The notes beneath the pieces are model-generated. The model saw nothing but the letters and a program-made list of their open reading frames with translations, did not search any database and was not told the DNA's origin. This document shows positions 10,201-21,800 of a stretch of DNA of 64,000 nt, piece after piece. A program made the translations under genes and the position numbers. Numbering within the stretch: position 1 is the first letter of the stretch; every line of letters starts with the position of its first letter. The stretch comes from Meandrina meandrites (taxonomy: Eukaryota; Cnidaria; Anthozoa; Scleractinia; Meandrinidae). The stretch is taken from assembly GCA_963693305.1 (NCBI GenBank), contig OY855904.1:37787417-37851416 (forward strand), written 5' to 3'.

Positions 10201-13200
10201 TTCGATTGCCAAAAATCAGAGAAATCGGTTAAAGTTCACTTGCCCAAAACTTGACTTAGAAAAGAGCACCCCCGTTCCCAAAAATAGCCGCGTGCCACCT
10301 TAAGCGGCCACCTTTCTGCCGTCCCGATGAGCGTTCTTTTATTGTTATTACCCCCATTTAGTGCCCGGTAAGAATTTAACATACGATGTTTGGATTTATT
10401 TTCAACAGGCTCAGACAGTGCGGCTGAGAAAATCATTCAAACACGGGCTTATTTCGTCTTCATGTGGTTCCGCTATTCCTTTTCACGTTATTTTGTATTG
10501 AAAGCGGACAACCTCTGTTAACCGGCAAGTAATATTTCCCCGAGGGTGGCCGCTTAATAGTGGGTTCTACTGTAGTTGATCAAGTCAGCTTCTAATCTCT
10601 TATTAGTAACAGTATTTGTTTCTTCATTTTCTGTTCCTTTTACAATTTTGCTACGAACTAAGCATTCTTTGTGAATTTTTTCTTGTTACCAACTAATTAA
10701 TGTAAGTAGGCTATTCACAGCCTCTATTTTCCAACCCAAAAGAACGCGAAAGAGAATGAACTGGCATATAGATCTCGCGATTTGGGTTTCTTTGCATACG
10801 CTGAGCTGACGGAACGTCAACCAAAGGAAAAGAGCCTCTACTAGCAAAAGGAACTCGCGATTCTTTTTCAGCGTTCCACGATCAAAGTACTCTGTGCGAG
10901 AGGCTTTTCTTGCCCGGTTTCCGGTTTCGATTATATTGGAAAGGACGGTTAAATAGTTCGTAGGCGCTTCACAGCTCTCCATAATTTTCTCGTACTGGGT
11001 ACCACAAGATTTTTCTCGCGCGAGGGTGAATCTTCGGTGTGGGCGGCGAAACCGGAAGAAACAATAGAATTGAGTTGCGGGTCAGAATAAAAGTTAGACC
11101 GAAACCAGAAACCGCTCCATCTGCTCGATCGTTGAACGCTGAAAAAGAATCGCAAGAAAACTGAATGCAAGTTTCAATGCACTTTCGCGTTCTTTTGGGT
11201 TGAAAAATACAGGCTGTGAACAGTCTAATTACACCAGTTAGCTGGCAGCAACAAAAATTCAGAAAGAATGCTTAGTTCGTAGGAAAATTGCAAATGAAAC
11301 AGGAAACGAAGAAACAATTACTGTTACAACAAAACTGCGAAATGTGACGATCCCAAACTTACAATACTCCACAAAGAACACTTGAAGAGATGAGAAAAAG
11401 CCTAGCAAGAACAAAAGAAGAATATCTGGGTTCGGTTAGAAGCTCACCTCGGATTCTTTTAAGGCCACTGATTCCTCTAATTGTTTTTTACGGTTTTTCG
11501 CTTGTGCTATCTCAGCACGTAGGGTTTCGAGTCTGGACTCATCCCCAAAGCTACGAAGACGTTCCACTGTCAGAATCGGTTCACAAACAAAGAAAAGGTA
11601 CAAGATGTTAGAAAAGAACACAGGGAATTTTTAAAAGTACAAAAATAAATATAATCTTCTTAGCAAAGGTGCAGCATAACGAAGGGCAAAACCTTACAAT
11701 TGTTAGCGGATTATTCAGTATACTGATCATTGACTCAACGGCTGATTTTTCCTGGTGGATAAGTATTTCTTTCATCAATTCCGTTTTTGTCGTTTTAATT
11801 TCTCATATGAATACGGAGCTAATCATTCTTTATCTATTTTGCACGAGTCTGTGTACATGTATCAATATGCATACAGAGATATATTGAGGTGGGGTGGGGG
11901 GGGGGGGGGGAAGAGTCCATCGGACTCCTTATAGCTGTTTGCGCTCCAATTTGCCAATTTGGTGAAAAAAGACGTGCATCCTAACAACCAATGATATTCG
12001 AGAATTGTATTGCTATTTAGCTCGTGATTTTGATTTGTGAGTTGTATAGAGTAAACAGCACAAACGGTAACTTTTTACGCCCTCCCAAACGATTTTTCGA
12101 ATTAATCGAAGTATGTTAATTTAGGATTCACCATTAACACCTACATTCTTTCTCAATCTTAGCATTCCTGGCTTTTTGTTCTGTTATGCTCTGGTAAATG
12201 GGGCAATCTAACTCATACTGTTCCACTTCTTTAGCATACATCTCCATTTTTGTCCGATACAGCTTGTATGTTCTACAAAAAAAAATTCTGTCAAAAAGTG
12301 TCAATGTATTTAGCACGGCTGTACTAATTGAGGACACTGTAAATAGTGAAACAAATATTATAAATCAAACAGAAACTTGTTAAAAATCCCAACTGGCAGG
12401 AGGCTGACCAGTTGGCTATATACAAAGCGTGGAGGAGTTGAATTCGGGACCACCAAAGACAAATCCATCTAGTGGCCTGGAGGAGTATTTGAACCCGGGA
12501 CCTCCGGATTACAAGTCCAGCGCCCTAACCACTAGGCCACGCTGCCTCCGATTCGATATTCGATAGTTATTTTGAATATTAAACTGACCTAGGGCAACTC
12601 TTCTGCCATAGTTACACTGAGCGATTTTTGCAACAGCTCTTTTACTGAGCCGCTTGCCTCCAGTTAAATTCCTTTCGTTGCCATGGCTGCATACAGCATG
12701 AAGATAACTACAGTCCGATATCTTAACTCGTGTTATGGGTGGACAAGAGAGCGGCGAGTCTAGCAAAAGCCGTTCTTATTCACACTTCTTTTGCTTTGGT
12801 TTGTCGAAAATTAACGAAGCTAATGAGCTACTGAACCAACAAACAATCAAACATACTTAGTAACTTATTGTATACTAACTTACTCTCTATCTTTTTCTAG
12901 CTTGTCATTTGCGATCGCAAGCTGCTTGGTTAGCACGCCCTCAGATGTGATAAGTTTAGCTATTTCTGCAAGAAAACTATATATTAAACTAAATATAAAT
13001 CCATATGGTTCTACCTGAAAGGGCTTATATCGGAAGGATTACTTATTACTTTGTTTTGTGAGGGCTTATTTCTTTTTGTGGAGAGTTTATTGTCGGAATT
13101 TTACGGTATTATGGTCAAGCAAACATAACCTGTACTCGTAATAGCCCAGTACAGTCCTACATATTTCTAATTACCTCTTTCGAGCTCTTCACACTTTGCC

Positions 13201-14064
13201 TTCTTTCTAGCAACATCATCCTGTGTCAAATAAACTTTTCTTGAAACAGTAGCAATATCACCCTTCACGGAATTGATTTTTAACTGAACTGTGAAAATAA
13301 AATAACATTTGCCAGCTTGGATGACTTGGATGCAAACGACTATACGCAATTTATGTACAAAATATATTCATTTACCTTGATAGGTCTTTTCCTGATTTTG
13401 TCCGCGTGTGAGTAAATAAAGTAAACAAATGATGAAATTAGTACTTAAACACAATCTTGAATTTTAAAACGCTGCGGCTAAATAACCGGCAGCCGGTAAG
13501 GTCTTCAAAAGACTATAAAAATAGCCGCTAGTTCCACGTTTTTCATCAAATTAATCAAATGTCGATTAATAATTAGGAGGTGCTATTTGAAAGAAACTTA
13601 AGAAAGCGAAATTCAAAAATTCGGAAAGATTAATGATCACGTAACAGGTAATACAAGAATTTAAAAACATTCGGACTGCTGGTCATTTATACACAAACCT
13701 GTTTCCATATTGGTTTCGGAAGATGTTTTGACCGGATCACCACAACGAACTTCAGGAACTTCAAAAAAAGAAGCGAATATATTGAAGGTGAATTAAAACT
13801 TACCTTCAGCTGATCAAGAACTTTCTGCCTCTTGCTAAGTTCGCTAATTTGTTGTTTTTGAGCCTCAGCTACTTCACCAGCCAACGCAGGTAAACTAACA
13901 GCTTCCACTTCACTTACTTCGCTAACATGCTCGACAAGATCTCCATGTCGAGTTGCTTGCTGTGTTTGGGGAGAAGTTTTTTCTTCTACTGCATCTGGCA
14001 TTAAACAATCTACTATCCGAGTCGGTTTGGGTGGACTGGAAATTTCCATGTCTGCCCAATCCAT
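7225..14064 (-). CDS. CCDC122: coiled-coil protein, CCDC122-like, seven coding exons
   Basis: Exons (minus): 14064-13804, 13283-13175, 12965-12884, 12272-12145, 11566-11448, 8751-8695, 7434-7225. All have GT/AG borders, phases agree and they sum to 966 nt (321 aa plus stop). The protein starts MDWADMEIS, has a polar, probably disordered first 65 residues, and is then almost entirely heptad-like coiled coil (for example AEAQKQQISELSKRQKVL, YKLYRTKMEMYAKEVEQY, ENERQAQLNREIETLHKR). From memory, human CCDC122 shares the KQQ...LxQLK block, a YRxKM motif, an HKR...RLxxQV block and the C-terminal RxxW...L...AELxxKI pattern. Function of the family is poorly known; I infer a structural or scaffold role. 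The alternative is another coiled-coil family such as SIX6OS1, which resembles exon 4 more weakly. An AATAAA overlaps the stop codon. Introns carry a SINE and foldback elements. Confidence 0.75.
8004..8562. mobile_element. foldback element in the CCDC122-like gene
   Basis: Long inverted repeat: 8004-8245 is nearly the reverse complement of 8325-8562. Marker blocks are the pairs around GATGCAAAATCCAGTATTTT and GTGACGCTTACGTCACACGG. The loop is about 80 bp. The same open reading (MQNPVFYGAFLAISWIKPRS) appears on both strands purely because of the symmetry. No transposase. It lies in the last intron of the coiled-coil gene, so the transcript could form a long hairpin. Confidence 0.85.
8936..9221. 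mobile_element. MITE with GGGTACTC terminal inverted repeats
   Basis: The left end reads GGGGTACTCCGGATTTCAAG and the right end is its approximate reverse complement (GTCACCTGAAATCCCGAGTA). Between them are direct sub-repeats of GGGATTTTTTTGGG type (9085-9160). No coding sequence. It lies in the intron between exons 5 and 6 of the coiled-coil gene. No clear target duplication was found. Confidence 0.65.
9840..10299. mobile_element. TTAA-flanked inverted-repeat element
   Basis: Terminal inverted repeats of at least 110 bp (GGTGGCCCGCAGCTATTTTT on the left, GGTGGCACGCGGCTATTTTT read inward from the right) with TTAA at both outer ends (9836-9839 and 10300-10303). TTAA duplication is the hallmark of piggyBac-type transposition; the element has no transposase of its own. 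The outer bases TTAAGG-GGC resemble those of the palindrome at 45434-46107. Confidence 0.75.
10602..11327. mobile_element. foldback element with about 330-bp arms
   Basis: The left part (10602-10970) and right part (about 11030-11327) are diverged reverse complements. Shared blocks are AACAGTATTTGTTTC / GAAACAATTACTGTT, CAACCCAAAAGAACGCGAAA and its complement at 11180-11200, and GCGATTCTTTTTCAGCGTT and its complement near 11140. The arms are diverged, suggesting an old insertion. It lies in an intron of the coiled-coil gene. Confidence 0.75.
12365..12548 (-). mobile_element. tRNA-derived SINE
   Basis: Minus strand: a tRNA-like head GGAGGCAGCGTGGCCTAGTG (A box TGGCCTAGTGG) followed by GCTGGACTTGTAATCC and a B box GGTTCAAAT, then a non-tRNA body ending GCCAGTTGGGATTTTTAACA. 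Acceptor and T stems do not pair properly, so this is not a working tRNA. It sits in the third intron of the coiled-coil gene. Confidence 0.75.
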
Positions 14065-14203
14065 CAACAATCGAGAGGTTAAAATTGTTTTATGGGTAGA
14101 TGCAGTTTTTTTTTTTTTTTTCGAATTCCTGACAACAATGTCAAGTGTGGAACAAGCAAATTCCCGCCAAAACACGGCGGCCGCGCGCTGCTTGCTGCTG
14201 TCC

Positions 14204-14603
14204 AACCGTCCAACCTCGTTCCCAGGGTCTCTCTCTGAGAAGAGAGAGACCCTGGTTGCGGATGGTCACGTGCCACCCAGAATTTGGGTGGTGACAAAAA
14301 ATTCGTTGAAGGGAGGGCGGTTTAGACTGCTTTTGTCAATACTAAGCCTACAGGAGAGCGTAAAGTGTTGCCACCAAAATAAACACTTTTTTCATGTGGC
14401 TCCGGTATGTTGCATTACGGTCATGTCACAGTGCAATACAGTGCAAACGCCGAAAAAAATTTGTACGGTGGACAAAATTTTGTTGAGGAACAACCCTCCC
14501 TGCGGATTTGGTTTGTCACCCAGATCACGTGACCAGCCGCAACCAGGGTCTCTCTTCTCTCGCTCTTGGGGGCGGGGAGAGAGAGACCCTGGGAACGAGG
14601 TTG
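14204..14603. mobile_element. MITE with GTTCCCAGGGTCTCTC ends
   Basis: Inverted ends CAACCTCGTTCCCAGGGTCT and AGACCCTGGGAACGAGGTTG enclose about 390 bp whose inner parts are also mirrored (GGTCACGTG / CACGTGACC, GTTGAAGGGAGGG / CCCTCC). GCTGCTGTCC occurs directly on both sides (14194-14203 and 14604-14613), a probable 10-bp target duplication. It lies about 140 bp upstream of the coiled-coil gene's start codon, so it may be part of that promoter or 5' UTR. Confidence 0.75.
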
Positions 14604-14739
14604 GCTGCTGTCCACGAAATAATGGTCCCCAGTCCTCGTGAGGAACAATAGGTGTCACTGATCGTCAATGATTGTTATTGCACATGTAGTCAGTATGCAA
14701 CTCTAAGCTTCAGGCCTAAGTGATCTGTCATGAATTGGA

Positions 14740-14925
14740 TTTAAGGTACCTGTCAATATTTTTAATGGCCGGGAGGGCCGGTGCAAATGAGGGGGGAGGG
14801 GACGTCAATAATATTTATGCGAGGAAAAAGGAGGGGGGGCACAAATTTATGCACACACATTTAATTAGGGAGGTTTCAGGGGGTGAGCGGGAAAGGGGGG
14901 GGGGGGGGTCAGCAAAAAATGTGCT
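14740..14925. repeat. G-rich low-complexity tract
   Basis: Repeated runs of 6 to 15 guanines on the plus strand (for example near 14791, 14833 and 14896) separated by short spacers. Potentially able to form G-quadruplex. The open reading over it (14720-15088) is low complexity and not credible. Confidence 0.6.
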
Positions 14926-15459
14926 TTATAAAAGGGAGGGTCAGGAGAATTTGAACATTGCCTCCCTTTTTTGGCACCAGTTCGTACTCCCCACCCCCGG
15001 ATATGTGAACTGTGCGTCCCTGAAGTCGCCAATTACTTCATCTCCGGGGCCGCGTAGCAGCTCTCGCAAGGTCTTCGAGGACCTGTAGGATATTACAAGA
15101 TTACAAGAGCTTCTACACTCCTGTCTCTACGAACAACTCGGAGTCAACACTATTTTTGAAGGAACTTGTCGATCATGACAAATGACATAATGATATTTGT
15201 ATCAATGTAAAGACTACACATTCCAGTTTTGTTCAAAAGGACTATTCGAGTGTGCTGAAGCTATTGATTCGGTGATATCACGAAGTTTTGATCTCAAATC
15301 GAACAAGCAGCTGTTTCAAATAGAAATAGTGTTTCGTTTCCAGATCGCGGAAATGAGAATGACAAGGAACTTCCTAGTTTGCCCTTCTCGTGCCATTTTT
15401 CGCTAGCCCTTCCGTGCCAGAAAACAAGACGGCTGACATTTCAAACTACTTCTTTCTAA

Positions 15460-15505
15460 GACCAGCGGTCGGTCGGGAAACGCGTTTCCCGACCCGCTGG
15501 TCTAG
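15460..15505. repeat. GC-rich perfect-stem hairpin
   Basis: AGACCAGCGGTCGGTCGGGAAACGCGTTTCCCGACC-CGCTGGTCT type hairpin (read in two halves at 15460-15482 and 15483-15505). The inner 26 bp are a perfect palindrome centred on ACGCGT and the outer CCAGCG/CGCTGG also pairs. It is isolated in intergenic DNA and probably the core of a small foldback element. Confidence 0.6.
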
Positions 15506-16543
15506 GGGGACGCGGGCCGATGGTTTTCTCAAAGAAAGAACAAACCATAATCAGTTACGGGCGACTTTCCACATCAGCCCGATGTTTTCAAGTTGCAGCC
15601 ATTCGCATCCTAGCGATCCGCGGCCAAACACACTAAATTATAGTTTCAGAGAACTGCTTGGGTTGTTTTTAAACAAAACTGAACCAGTATTTTTGGTCTC
15701 CTGTATCATGTCTTTTGGCTTTTCAAAGTTATCCTTAAAGTTGGAGAGTGTCCCTTTAAAACATGGTATTACTTTTCACCGGGGCGTGAAATTGTAGTTT
15801 TTTTACTATATAAGACGAGTTACGATAATCAAACTCAGTTCGTCAAGACTTGTCTCTTGTATTTATTAACATTCGCTATTATTACAAGATGTACATGATC
15901 TCATCAAAATTCTTCCTCGTTCATTGATTTTGATTGTTCACAGAAGTTGATTGAAAACGAAAAGTTATGTACACGTCTTCAAATTTCCTTCCAGTTTATC
16001 AAATCCTAAATAAATAGTGCTTGCGCTGTTTGCCTGCTTAGCTAATTTTTTTATTGTTGCAAAATAGACTTATCCTTCTTTTAATGTTTCAACAAAATTC
16101 AATAAAGATCTTATTAATTCTTATTTTTTTCTGTACAACATAAGTGTCTACTTGATAAGAAGACACGTAGCAATTGTTAATCTCTCATTTCTCTAATTTG
16201 CATTTTTTTTCTTTAACGTTGTTAGTTGTTGGCGATAAAAGTAAAAAGGTCTACATTCATATTGGTATCTTGTTGTAATTTAATATCTTGGTAATTTATT
16301 GGGTGTTTATTTCTAAAAGTGGCATGTGTACTCTAGCTGCCAAAGCCTTTAAAATCGACAATCTTAATTATTTTTTCTTGTAAGCAGAAATCTGCGTGGT
16401 TAATACTCAGTGAAAAAAATATTAAAATGATCATGGCAGCTTTGAATTGCTTGTATTTTGCATAGCTCCAATGCAGAAGTACTTTTTGTCTTTTTCACAT
16501 CATTTACAAGCATTTGGGAATTCCTTTGATCGGCATTTACTGA
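15506..16543. other. intergenic region between the coiled-coil gene and CERT1
   Basis: AT-rich and without a credible gene. The distal 3' UTR of CERT1 (transcribed right to left) may extend into its right part, since several AATAAA-type motifs occur on the minus strand. Confidence 0.4.
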
Positions 16544-16549
16544 TTTATT
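16544..16549 (-). terminator. candidate polyadenylation signal of CERT1
   Basis: Minus-strand AATAAA about 225 nt downstream of the CERT1 stop codon. Others lie further downstream (for example near 16295), so the site used is uncertain. Confidence 0.35.
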
Positions 16550-16771
16550 TCCTTGAAAATACCGGAAAATAAGTTCCATATGTCTTTATCTCAGTGATCG
16601 GACAGCAAGCAGCGCGTTGGTTAGGCTGTTCACCTGGTAAGATGGTTCACAACAATTTTCGTTGGTTTGCAGCTACAATTGATCACCGTATGAAAAATTT
16701 TCTGAAGCGCCGCGCTTCTTTCCTCCTCACAGCATGCCCTCAGCTCTGATACAAGCCGCTGCCGGACTCAC

Positions 16772-18853
16772 TCACATGGTAATGGGCTTGTCCTTGCAGG
16801 CATTTTGACAGAAGGTGCTGATTTTACGGAGAAACTTTGGGTATTCACGTTTAGAGACGGCTCGTACTACCGAAGGTGGAGCCCATCCTCCGGGGTTAAC
16901 TGTGAAAAGGAGAAAAATAAACAACGACACTAAGCTAACGACATCAGTTTTTTTTACCACTCTGAACAGTCGCTACAAGACTAAACTTATCTAATATACG
17001 TACGGCACTACCAAATTAAAAGTACGGAATGCTCTGCAAATACATCCCACTAACGGCCAGCGTCCCAACCATCCGCCGATCCGCTTCACTCTTGGTGAAC
17101 CCCTTGTCGTTGTAGCGAGGTTTAACTGCACGTATACAGCTATTTCGATAAAGTTTGTCGGAAAAAAGCACCAAAGTGCACGCGACAAGACCGAAAGGCG
17201 GTCCGGGTATTCATGCACTGGAATTTTGCATATTGGCCGAGAGGAAATGTTCAAGTTTGTATTTTGCACGTGGAGAATTTGTTTCTCCTCTCAGGAGGCC
17301 TATATCTGTAGCTTTACTTTTACTGTCGCATGTCTTTGAGTATGGAAATTCATCTAAAATGCAGTGTGGTTAAACGTACCCTGTTTCCACATGTCTGAAG
17401 AGAAGAAAACGTGCAAATTAAATATTCGCGTTTATTATGTCGTTTTATTTTATGACCGTGTCTCACAAGGACTGGTAACTACCAAATTCGCGAATTTGAT
17501 TGGCTAAAATCGATATTGACCACCGTCTAGATTTTCCCATCCAGACCGGCATCTAGACCGGTTGCACTTACGCTGAGAAATTTACAAACAAAAATGCAAA
17601 AACGTTGACTTGTGTCTACTAAAAAATAATAAATGGAAGAACCAAAAAGCTTGACGCGAAAACAGATAAAAAACAAGGAAACTTTGTCAAATTGTCGCTC
17701 AGTTCACAGGCACGACATCAAAACACCAGCTGGAGAAGAATTTGCGAAGTAATTGCAAGACCAGAAGTTAAAAGCACTGAACACGATTAAAAGCGACTAA
17801 TATACACGTACGAATACTCTATCAGTCGACAAAATAGGCTAGAGAAATTGAAGCATGCCTGCCGATGGTATCTATCTTCTCTTGTTCACATTTTTCAGTG
17901 ATAACCGTTCACTAACAAAATGTCAGCGAGTACGGCGAACCGAATTGCATTTTTGAACTGAAACCTTTTCTAGTTTGGCCATATAATAAACATCTTATTA
18001 TCCAAGCTTAGTTGGTCTGTATGGGAAAATCTTGACCTCAGTCTTGAGTACAGACCTCACTGCGTTCGGTCTGTACTCACGACCTCGGTCAAGATTCTAG
18101 TATTCAACACGTGTAGTAGCTCAATGCTTTACTCATACTACCATTCGGTCTTGTCGCGTGCACTTTTTTTCCGACAACCTTCTCGAAATGGCTGTAAACA
18201 CTTCTCGTTTCTTGCGCCTTGTTGCTAGACTCTGTTGTAGACAAATTCATAATTGTTAAATGATTTGCAGCGAAAGCAAGCGTGAGGTCTTCTCCACAGT
18301 GATAATTGAGCTTCACGTGTTAACATTTTTGAGGGACAGTGAAGCACTCAAAAGTACTAATATTCCCTACAGAACCTTCAATTGGTCCATGCACTGCTAA
18401 AAGCTTGACTTTGGCGTGACAGAATACCTACCATTTGCAGTGTAAGTAATTTTGCAGGATATATGATCTCGGGTAAGCTTCTCTCCCTCTTCTCTTGGTT
18501 CAATAAACGTCTGACAAAATAAGCCTACCACAATCATAGCGCGAACGAATTTGTTTGTCTAAAAAAAGAAAGGTTTTAACAGATAATTAATGGAACAATA
18601 GGTACAAGTCTATGGGGCGAATCACGCTAAGAAATATTTGGTAATATTTTAATTGGTAAAAAGCAAGGAAACTTTGGCAAGTTGTCGCTCACTTCACACA
18701 AATATTTTATTTGGTACATTTTAATTTTTAAGCTTTTTAACCTTAGCCTAATGTGCATAATTATTGTAAATAATTAGTTTTAAATTAATCATACTATTCA
18801 TAGCATATCTTTTAATTTACATTCCTCATAGTTTGCGCCTGAGAAATGTTAAA

Positions 18854-18892
<39 letters not shown>

Positions 18893-21800
18893 CATTATTA
18901 TTATTATTATTATTATTAATTAAATGCAATCAACAAGAAGTTACAAGTTATATGTTTAACTGTGTTGCTATGTTTCTTATTCCCATCAACACTGCTCTTC
19001 TGAGTCAGTCCAGACAGCATTAAGGACATCTGTCACGGTGTTGGTGGTGTTTGAATGAACAAGACTCGGGGAGGAGGAACTGAGTAGTAATAACAATTGC
19101 TGCATTATCGGGCAAAAGAGCAGTTTTCAATTCAGTGCCGTAAAACATAAACCAAAATAATCACTCTGGCCAATCACAAAGACAATCCAGATAACTAATC
19201 AAAACTCAAAGGAAATGGCATATAGCCAGGTGCCATGCAAGCGCGGGAAAACGTGTATGAGCGAAAACGTAAAAGTGGCACGAGTTTTTTAAACCAATTA
19301 TTAAGAGCGAAGTAATGCAAAGCAAAGCAAATATGGATTTACTTTAACACTCAAGTGAAAATCACTCTATTTTAACCTCAAACACGTTCTTCGTAGCTCG
19401 CGTGCACCCACATTACATGTTCACGTGTCAAAAAAACGATTAACTAGTAAGGTCATTGTACAAACCCTTACCGGTGCATCAGGATGGTCCAATGAATTGT
19501 TGCAAACAATCCATGGTCGTCCCACTTCATTCTCCAGTCTCTCACCAGCATCATACGATGGTATTTCCCGGATGTGAGATAGGAAGACAGTGTCTCTCTG
19601 GGAGGATGGCCAGACTCGTTTATAAATTTGATGCATAATCACCGAACTCTCACTGAGTTGTTCCAAAACTCTAGAAGATTCCAACGTGGCTGCACAGAAA
19701 ATACCAAGGAAAAGTCGATGTTTATGTCACAAATTAGATTTTGCTGCATAGCACTCAATTGACAGCAATGGTAAAACATACGTTAGGAGGGCTTTCAGAT
19801 TCTGTTAATTGGGGACCACCCTTTCTTCAGTGTTTCATAGATGTCTCCATCTACAGAAAAACTGATGAAGAGGTTATCCCCAAAACGTTTGACCGTTTTA
19901 ACAGAATTTTAAAAGCACTCCCTAACATACCTGAACTACCATGAAAATCTGACAAACACACACAGACATCAACAGACCTGACATACTGAGACAGCATTGT
20001 CTCAAGTTTCACAAGATAAGTAAACAAACTCTTTTTTTGAAATTACAAGTTAGAAACAATCTCTAAGGAAGCTACGGTTTACAAATAATTTTAAGTTTTC
20101 TCTGCTGAATATAATAGTACATACTAAAAAATTAAAATAATAATAATAGTACATACTCTCCCAATCCATTCGAACATCTTTGTCAAAAAAGTAGTGAGCC
20201 ATCTCTCTCGCCGTGACACCCTGTTAATAAAACCAAAAGGGACACTTGCATGTAACACAACAATCATAAAGCTATAAAGGTGACTAGTCTAGCACGCTGC
20301 ACGTCACAAAAGCCATCAATGACACCTTTGGCAAAATAAATCAAAGGTTCCTTCCAAGCCCTAAAATAAACACAGCCGCCAGCTCACAGTGTTATATTTT
20401 TCAATTTTCCAAAAAAAGCGGAACAGTTCAACAACAATACGCACATACATTTACTGTATGTGTAGCCTTCATGGGATCCAGCACTATACCTCCTTCTTCA
20501 TAATCACGACGGTACACCTGTACAAAAAAAATTGTATAACATATTGTCATATATAGCAGTTGTTTAGTGGAGTTTTTATTGATAAAACTAAGAATATCCA
20601 TTGTTTGATATCAATGACCTCATGTCTAACCCAAAATCCAGCCTTGAGTCATGACTATGCTTTGTACAGTCAAGGCCCGTGTAAAACATTGTACATACAA
20701 GTATGTTTACATGCCGTTATGATTTGATTAAGTACCATGCTACCAATACAAGCCTCTTTAATAAGCATGCCATTTGAATGTGTTTTTGTCAATAAGTGCT
20801 ATGTAAGCACCCTATTTGTGCCATTAGAGTACATTGAGATAATTTGTGGTGCATCTTCCTTCTGAACTGCTCACATCACTCTTGCATTACAAAGACAACT
20901 GTGTTCAAAGTCTCTCAATATCAGATATGCATATCAAAACAAAAATAGCCACCCATCCCTAATAAACACCCTTACTCCAATAAGCGTGTTCCCTTGAGAT
21001 CCAAAAATTAAATTAACGTAGAGAATACTCATGCACTATTTACATTATTGCTATACTAAGCCATGACAAAGTCAAGCTAACAGGTCAGAACTGCTCATTA
21101 AAATATCAAATTAGCCCAAGGTCTACAAGAAACGACACGCAATGCATGCAGAAGCAATGACGTTTCAAAAGGCGTATTTAAAAATTTTCAGGAATTTGTC
21201 AAAAAAAGTAACGGAAATAAAAGTAGCTGACAGCTTCAGTTAATGCTTAAAAAGGAATCACTAATGATTGTCCTTCACCAGACCTACATGTATATGCTTT
21301 GCTGGGCTTAACAATGAAACCACTAAGGACTGTAACACTGAACATCTGTACCTTCATATCTCCATCCTCATACACTAAGTTCCAGTTGTGGTCCACATTT
21401 TCCAAAACTATTTGCAAGCTCTCCTTTACCGTTTCATCAACCTGTAAAAAGAAAATATACATGTCCGTTTCAAATCAAACATTTTAAACACTAAATATAA
21501 TACAAGTAATAATCACTAATAATTAGTAAACACATTTGAAACCCAGATAGGTTTGTTAATTTAACCCACCTTCCAGAGCAGTCTTTTTATTACAAGGAAT
21601 GAGTTCACTTTTAATATGTTTGTAGATTGATATAATTTTTTTTTTATATACCATGACTATGAAACACATTGTATGCTGCTCAATGACTACATTTATTAAC
21701 TACTATACTAGGAATAGTTAACACTACAGCTGCCCCGGCTGTTATTCTTTTTTTCTCAGTGCACCGTTACTAACAGTCAATTCTTTCGCTTTTTCTCTAA

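Noticed and set aside
12475..12548. Possible tRNA-Thr (TGT anticodon) gene on the minus strand
   Set aside because: Anticodon stem and boxes look right, but acceptor and T stems do not pair and a SINE body follows, so it is a SINE head.
13284..13288. Alternative acceptor five bases upstream for exon 2 of the coiled-coil gene
   Set aside because: Using it places an in-frame TAA after two codons; the AG at 13284-13285 (minus strand) keeps the phase of all later exons.
14027..14658. Open readings of 72-204 codons on both strands over the MITE near the CCDC122-like start
   Set aside because: They run through the inverted repeat and contain its mirrored ends; no domain.
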